Shown here: piece after piece, positions 40,384-42,898 of the stretch
Layout: every line of letters starts with the position of its first letter
How positions within the stretch are numbered: position 1 is the stretch's first letter
NCBI GenBank assembly: GCA_963751355.1
Contig: CAVVVS010000081.1
Span: forward strand, 1-42,898
Direction: 5' to 3'
Length of the DNA: 42,898 nt
Source: CAVVVS01 sp963751355
GTDB lineage: Bacteria > Bacteroidota > Ignavibacteria > Ignavibacteriales > Ignavibacteriaceae
Position numbers and translations under genes: made by a program
Notes under the pieces: model-generated
Seen by the model: only the letters and a program-made list of their open reading frames with translations
Told to the model about the DNA's origin: nothing
Database searches by the model: none

Positions 40384-41802
40384 ATGATAATAAAAAATTG
40401 TTTGATTTATGATGAAAAAGACGACAAAGAAAAGATAGTTGATATTATTTTTGATGACACAATTAATGAATATAAAGAAAATTTGTCTTCTGCTTACCCC
40501 ACCTATACTAAAATAACAGTTCGCCTCACGGATCTTACACTGCCAAAAATTAAACAAATTAATGAGAAACCGGATAAATTCATTCTCGATGCAGAGGGAA
40601 TGATTACAATACCCGGAGGAATTGATGCGCATGTTCATTTTGATACGCCGGGATTTACTCATAGAGAAGATTTTTATCACGGCAGTATGTCCGCTGCTGC
40701 AGGAGGAGTCACCACAGTTATAGATATGCCGTGCACTTCCTTGCCCCCTGTAACCAATGCAGAGAATTTTGACGTAAAAATGGACATTATTAAAGATATG
40801 TCGCTCGTTGATTATGCATTATTCGGGGGCATTTATGCAAATGATTTTGAGAATTACGAAAATAGTATGGAAGCATTAAAAGACAAAGGAGTTAAAGGAT
40901 ATAAAACGTATTTTACATCGGGAATGGAATCTTATCCGAAAGTTACCAAATATCAGTTCTTCAAAATAATGAGGAAAGCAAAGGGACTTCGCCTCCCTGT
41001 ACTTCTGCATGCCGAGGACAATGAACTGCTTTATTGCCTGCAGAATGATTATAGAAACGAAAAAGATGATTATATGCGCTACTATAATTCCCGTCCTGCT
41101 TTAGCTGAAGTATTGGCAGTATCGGATGCTGTTGAAATCGCAAAAACTACTAAAGGCAGTTTGCATATTGTTCATGTCGCATCGGGTCTAGCGGCACAAA
41201 TAATAAATAACGCTCTTCATAATTTCGATATCACCTATGAAACTTGTCCTCACTATCTTTACTTTACCTATAAAGACTTTGAAACGAAAGGCTCCACATT
41301 AAAAACAGCACCGGTAGTAAAAAATCACTTCGATCAAGATTTACTATGGAAATACCTAATAGACGGAAATTGCTCTTTTGTTGCTTCCGATCATGCACCG
41401 GCGACATTCAAAGAAAAAACAACAGGATCATTTTGGAAAGATTATAGCGGGATACCGGGTACGCAAACCTTAATTCCGGTTGTTTTTTCGGAGGGTTATA
41501 GTAAAGGGGATTTATCACTTAAAAGGTTTATAGAAATAACCTCCGCAAATCCGGCAAAGAGATATAATTTATACCCGAAAAAAGGTACTCTGCAAAAAGG
41601 AGCCGATGCAGATATCACTATAATCGATAAAAACAAAAAATGGAAGTTTGAAACTAAGCAGCTTTATTCCAAAGGCGAAACTTCACCTTTTGACGGTGAA
41701 AATTTTGAAGGGAAAATTATGCTTACAATTTTACGGGGTAAAATTATTTATCACGAAGGATCGGGCATAACCTCCGAAAGAGGATATGGCAAATATGTTT
41801 AG
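40384..41802 (+). CDS. Allantoinase/dihydropyrimidinase-like cyclic amidohydrolase
   Basis: 472 residues, usual length for the family. The metal site shows H83 and H85 in DAHVHFD, the carboxylated lysine K174 in GYKTYFTSG, histidines in LLHAEDNE and IVHVASG, and D336 in SDHAP. The family hydrolyses cyclic amides: allantoin, dihydropyrimidines, hydantoins or dihydroorotate. The neighbours make allantoin the best guess, because xanthine dehydrogenase and an 8-oxoguanine deaminase feed urate. A pyrimidine role cannot be excluded. The gene starts 66 bp after the molybdenum subunit with GGGAG before the ATG, and is probably the last gene of the operon. Confidence 0.88.
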   Translation: MIIKNCLIYDEKDDKEKIVDIIFDDTINEYKENLSSAYPTYTKITVRLTDLTLPKIKQINEKPDKFILDAEGMITIPGGIDAHVHFDTPGFTHREDFYHGSMSAAAGGVTTVIDMPCTSLPPVTNAENFDVKMDIIKDMSLVDYALFGGIYANDFENYENSMEALKDKGVKGYKTYFTSGMESYPKVTKYQFFKIMRKAKGLRLPVLLHAEDNELLYCLQNDYRNEKDDYMRYYNSRPALAEVLAVSDAVEIAKTTKGSLHIVHVASGLAAQIINNALHNFDITYETCPHYLYFTYKDFETKGSTLKTAPVVKNHFDQDLLWKYLIDGNCSFVASDHAPATFKEKTTGSFWKDYSGIPGTQTLIPVVFSEGYSKGDLSLKRFIEITSANPAKRYNLYPKKGTLQKGADADITIIDKNKKWKFETKQLYSKGETSPFDGENFEGKIMLTILRGKIIYHEGSGITSERGYGKYV

Positions 41803-41855
41803 TCCATTGAACCTTACAAAGGGATTCAGCCTATGCTAAAGTAAAATGGAATTAT

Positions 41856-42503
41856 TTATAACAAGCCGGAAATTATTCTCAAAACCATATTTGCTTGATG
41901 CCCTGCAGTAATAATTACACGGGGTGCCATTAATCCATTTTTTTCACCGGGCAAACTTTTTAAATCTCCGCAGACAAAAATATTTTCTGATAATTGTCTT
42001 GTTCTAATAGAATTTGCAGAGCCGATGCCTGCAAGACCGGAAGCTGTTATTAAGAACTTGTCATTAAATTTTTTTTTGGAAAATGTTTTTATTAACATTG
42101 ATTTTCCCTTAATATTATCGAAAGCTTCCAAAACGATTCCACACTTACCAAAGATTTTAAACACATTTTTATTATCGAGTTTTTCTTTAAACTTCTCTAC
42201 TTCAATGAAAGGATTAATCTTTCTTAGAAGGCGGCTAAGCGCATCAACTTTCCATGTCCCCACATCTTCCAAGTAAAAATTTTGGCGATTCAAATTGGAG
42301 ATTTCGACTTTATCGTTATCGACAATTACAATCTTTTTTACTCCGCTTCTAACAAGCATAACTGCGGCATTCGAACCGAGTCCCCCGCAGCCGGCTATAC
42401 CGAGGGTAAGTTTATCAAGTTTATTTTTTATTCCGGGAAAATTTTGAGAAGTAAACTCCTGAAAGAATTCACCTTCCGTGATACCTTTTTTCACTTCATC
42501 CAC
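41856..42503 (-). CDS. thiF: Sulfur-carrier adenylyltransferase ThiF (family 2)
   Basis: 215 residues. The nucleotide-binding loop is IAGCGGLGSNAAVMLVRSGV, followed by IVIVDNDKVEISNLNRQ with the conserved adenylation residues, VLEAFDN for the second Asp, and the LMAPRVIITAGHQAN tail. The short length and the lack of the two CxxC zinc pairs place it with ThiF family 2 rather than E. coli-type ThiF or MoeB. It adenylates the C-terminal glycine of a ThiS-like carrier. The start is GTG, overlapping by 8 bp the end of the carrier gene, so the two are translated together. It is convergent with the allantoinase-like gene. Confidence 0.9.
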   Translation of the reverse strand: MDEVKKGITEGEFFQEFTSQNFPGIKNKLDKLTLGIAGCGGLGSNAAVMLVRSGVKKIVIVDNDKVEISNLNRQNFYLEDVGTWKVDALSRLLRKINPFIEVEKFKEKLDNKNVFKIFGKCGIVLEAFDNIKGKSMLIKTFSKKKFNDKFLITASGLAGIGSANSIRTRQLSENIFVCGDLKSLPGEKNGLMAPRVIITAGHQANMVLRIISGLL

Positions 42504-42696
42504 CGCCGGTAGGCAAAAATAATTTTACTTTATCCCCGTCATTCAAAATTTTTGAACGTTTCTTTTCTACCCCGTTTATAAAAACAGAAATAAAAGGTTT
42601 ATGGCTCTTACTTACATGAAGTTTTTCCAATAAACCGGAAATTGTAGTTCCATTATCGACAAATAAACTGCTTTTCTTATCGACCGCTTCAATATA
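42496..42696 (-). CDS. thiS: ThiS/MoaD-like sulfur carrier, N-terminus cut at a chimeric join
   Basis: The last 66 codons read YIEAVDKKSSLFVDNG, then TISGLLEKL, FISVFINGVEKK and DGDKVKLFLPTGGG, a ubiquitin-like carrier ending in the Gly-Gly needed for adenylation and thiocarboxylation. With the ThiF-family gene overlapping it, ThiS is the likely identity; a MoaD-like role for the nearby molybdenum enzyme is possible. The start codon is missing. Upstream of about 42697 the frame stays open but enters GC-rich DNA with a completely different composition, so the longer fused frame of 129 residues is an artefact. Confidence 0.75.
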   Translation of the reverse strand, partial: YIEAVDKKSSLFVDNGTTISGLLEKLHVSKSHKPFISVFINGVEKKRSKILNDGDKVKLFLPTGGG

Positions 42697-42898
42697 CAGG
42701 CCCCGCCGAGGCAGGACGGCTCGGACCACAGGAACCCCCACTCGCGTCGAAGCCGATCGGTGAACACCTCCAGCGTGCTCCTGCCGGAAAGCGGATCGGC
42801 GGAAACGTCGTCGATGATCGAGCCGTACGGTGCGTGCAGCAGGTCGGGCATGCAGTTCTGGATGCCGTACTCGCTGCTGAACCACACGCCGCTCCAGC
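42697..42898 (-). CDS. GC-rich foreign segment, fragment of an unrelated gene
   Basis: About 200 bases of roughly two-thirds GC abruptly follow DNA of roughly one-third GC. On the minus strand one frame runs through without a stop, encoding GVWFSSEYGIQNC, PYGSIIDDVSADPLSG, TLEVFTDRLRREWGF and LWSEPSCLGGA, with GC-rich codon choice, so it looks like part of a real protein from a high-GC organism. I do not recognise the family. Best explained as a contig-end chimera; transfer is less likely because the join falls inside a gene at the very end of the sequence. Confidence 0.5.

Noticed and set aside
42612..42887. 91-residue minus-strand frame across the GC jump
   Set aside because: Only the part beyond 42697 has coding character; the rest reads ThiS DNA out of frame, so the frame is a product of the join.

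Overview
The window is AT-rich DNA that looks like a contig from the Ignavibacteria/Bacteroidota (FCB) lineage. The main evidence is a giant secreted protein ending in a type IX secretion sorting domain with the NYPNPFNP signature. Supporting signs are a DUF3078 outer-membrane protein, a TAnnTTTG-type promoter element, many secreted mosaic proteins and ThiF of the short family 2. No rRNA or tRNA was seen.

Layout. (1) 1-2.9 kb: an integron-type integrase (minus strand), a small conserved protein downstream of it, several inverted repeats, and 1.3 kb without a convincing gene. (2) 3-4.3 kb: a GAF-SpoIIE phosphatase. (3) 4.7-11.9 kb: a small exported protein followed by a 2197-residue secreted mosaic protein (carboxypeptidase-regulatory domain, CSLREA-like segment, about 13 beta-helix repeat units, matrixin-like zincin, VWA domain, GLYWQG repeats, T9SS tail). 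(4) 12.3-17.7 kb: a Ser/Thr kinase-ATPase-TPR regulator and an OPT transporter 21 nt downstream. (5) 18.3-26.2 kb: a same-strand cluster of two STAS proteins, an ECF sigma factor, a membrane anti-sigma factor, a membrane-anchored protein made of 40 tandem nonapeptides, a metalloprotease/propeller/barrel protein, and a PrsW-family intramembrane protease. (6) 26.3-34.5 kb: a polysaccharide deacetylase, a HAD hydrolase, DUF493, DUF3078, a TPR protein and a trypsin-like protease, with large intergenic gaps. (7) 35-41.8 kb: a purine-catabolism island (8-oxoguanine deaminase-like amidohydrolase, three-subunit xanthine dehydrogenase, allantoinase/dihydropyrimidinase-like enzyme). (8) 41.8-42.7 kb: ThiF and an N-terminally cut ThiS-like carrier. 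(9) The last ~200 bases are GC-rich, unlike everything else, and look like a chimeric join.

How the genes may work together. Region 5 is the most interesting. PrsW in Bacillus subtilis cleaves an anti-sigma factor, and here a PrsW homologue sits in the same cluster as an ECF sigma/anti-sigma pair, with STAS switch proteins and an undescribed-looking periplasmic repeat protein between them. I infer an envelope-sensing regulated-proteolysis module. Region 7 encodes guanine/xanthine oxidation to urate and a later hydrolytic step, but the urate-opening enzymes are not in the window. A family of bipartite palindromic repeats is scattered through three intergenic regions (12.0, 17.9 and 34.8 kb).
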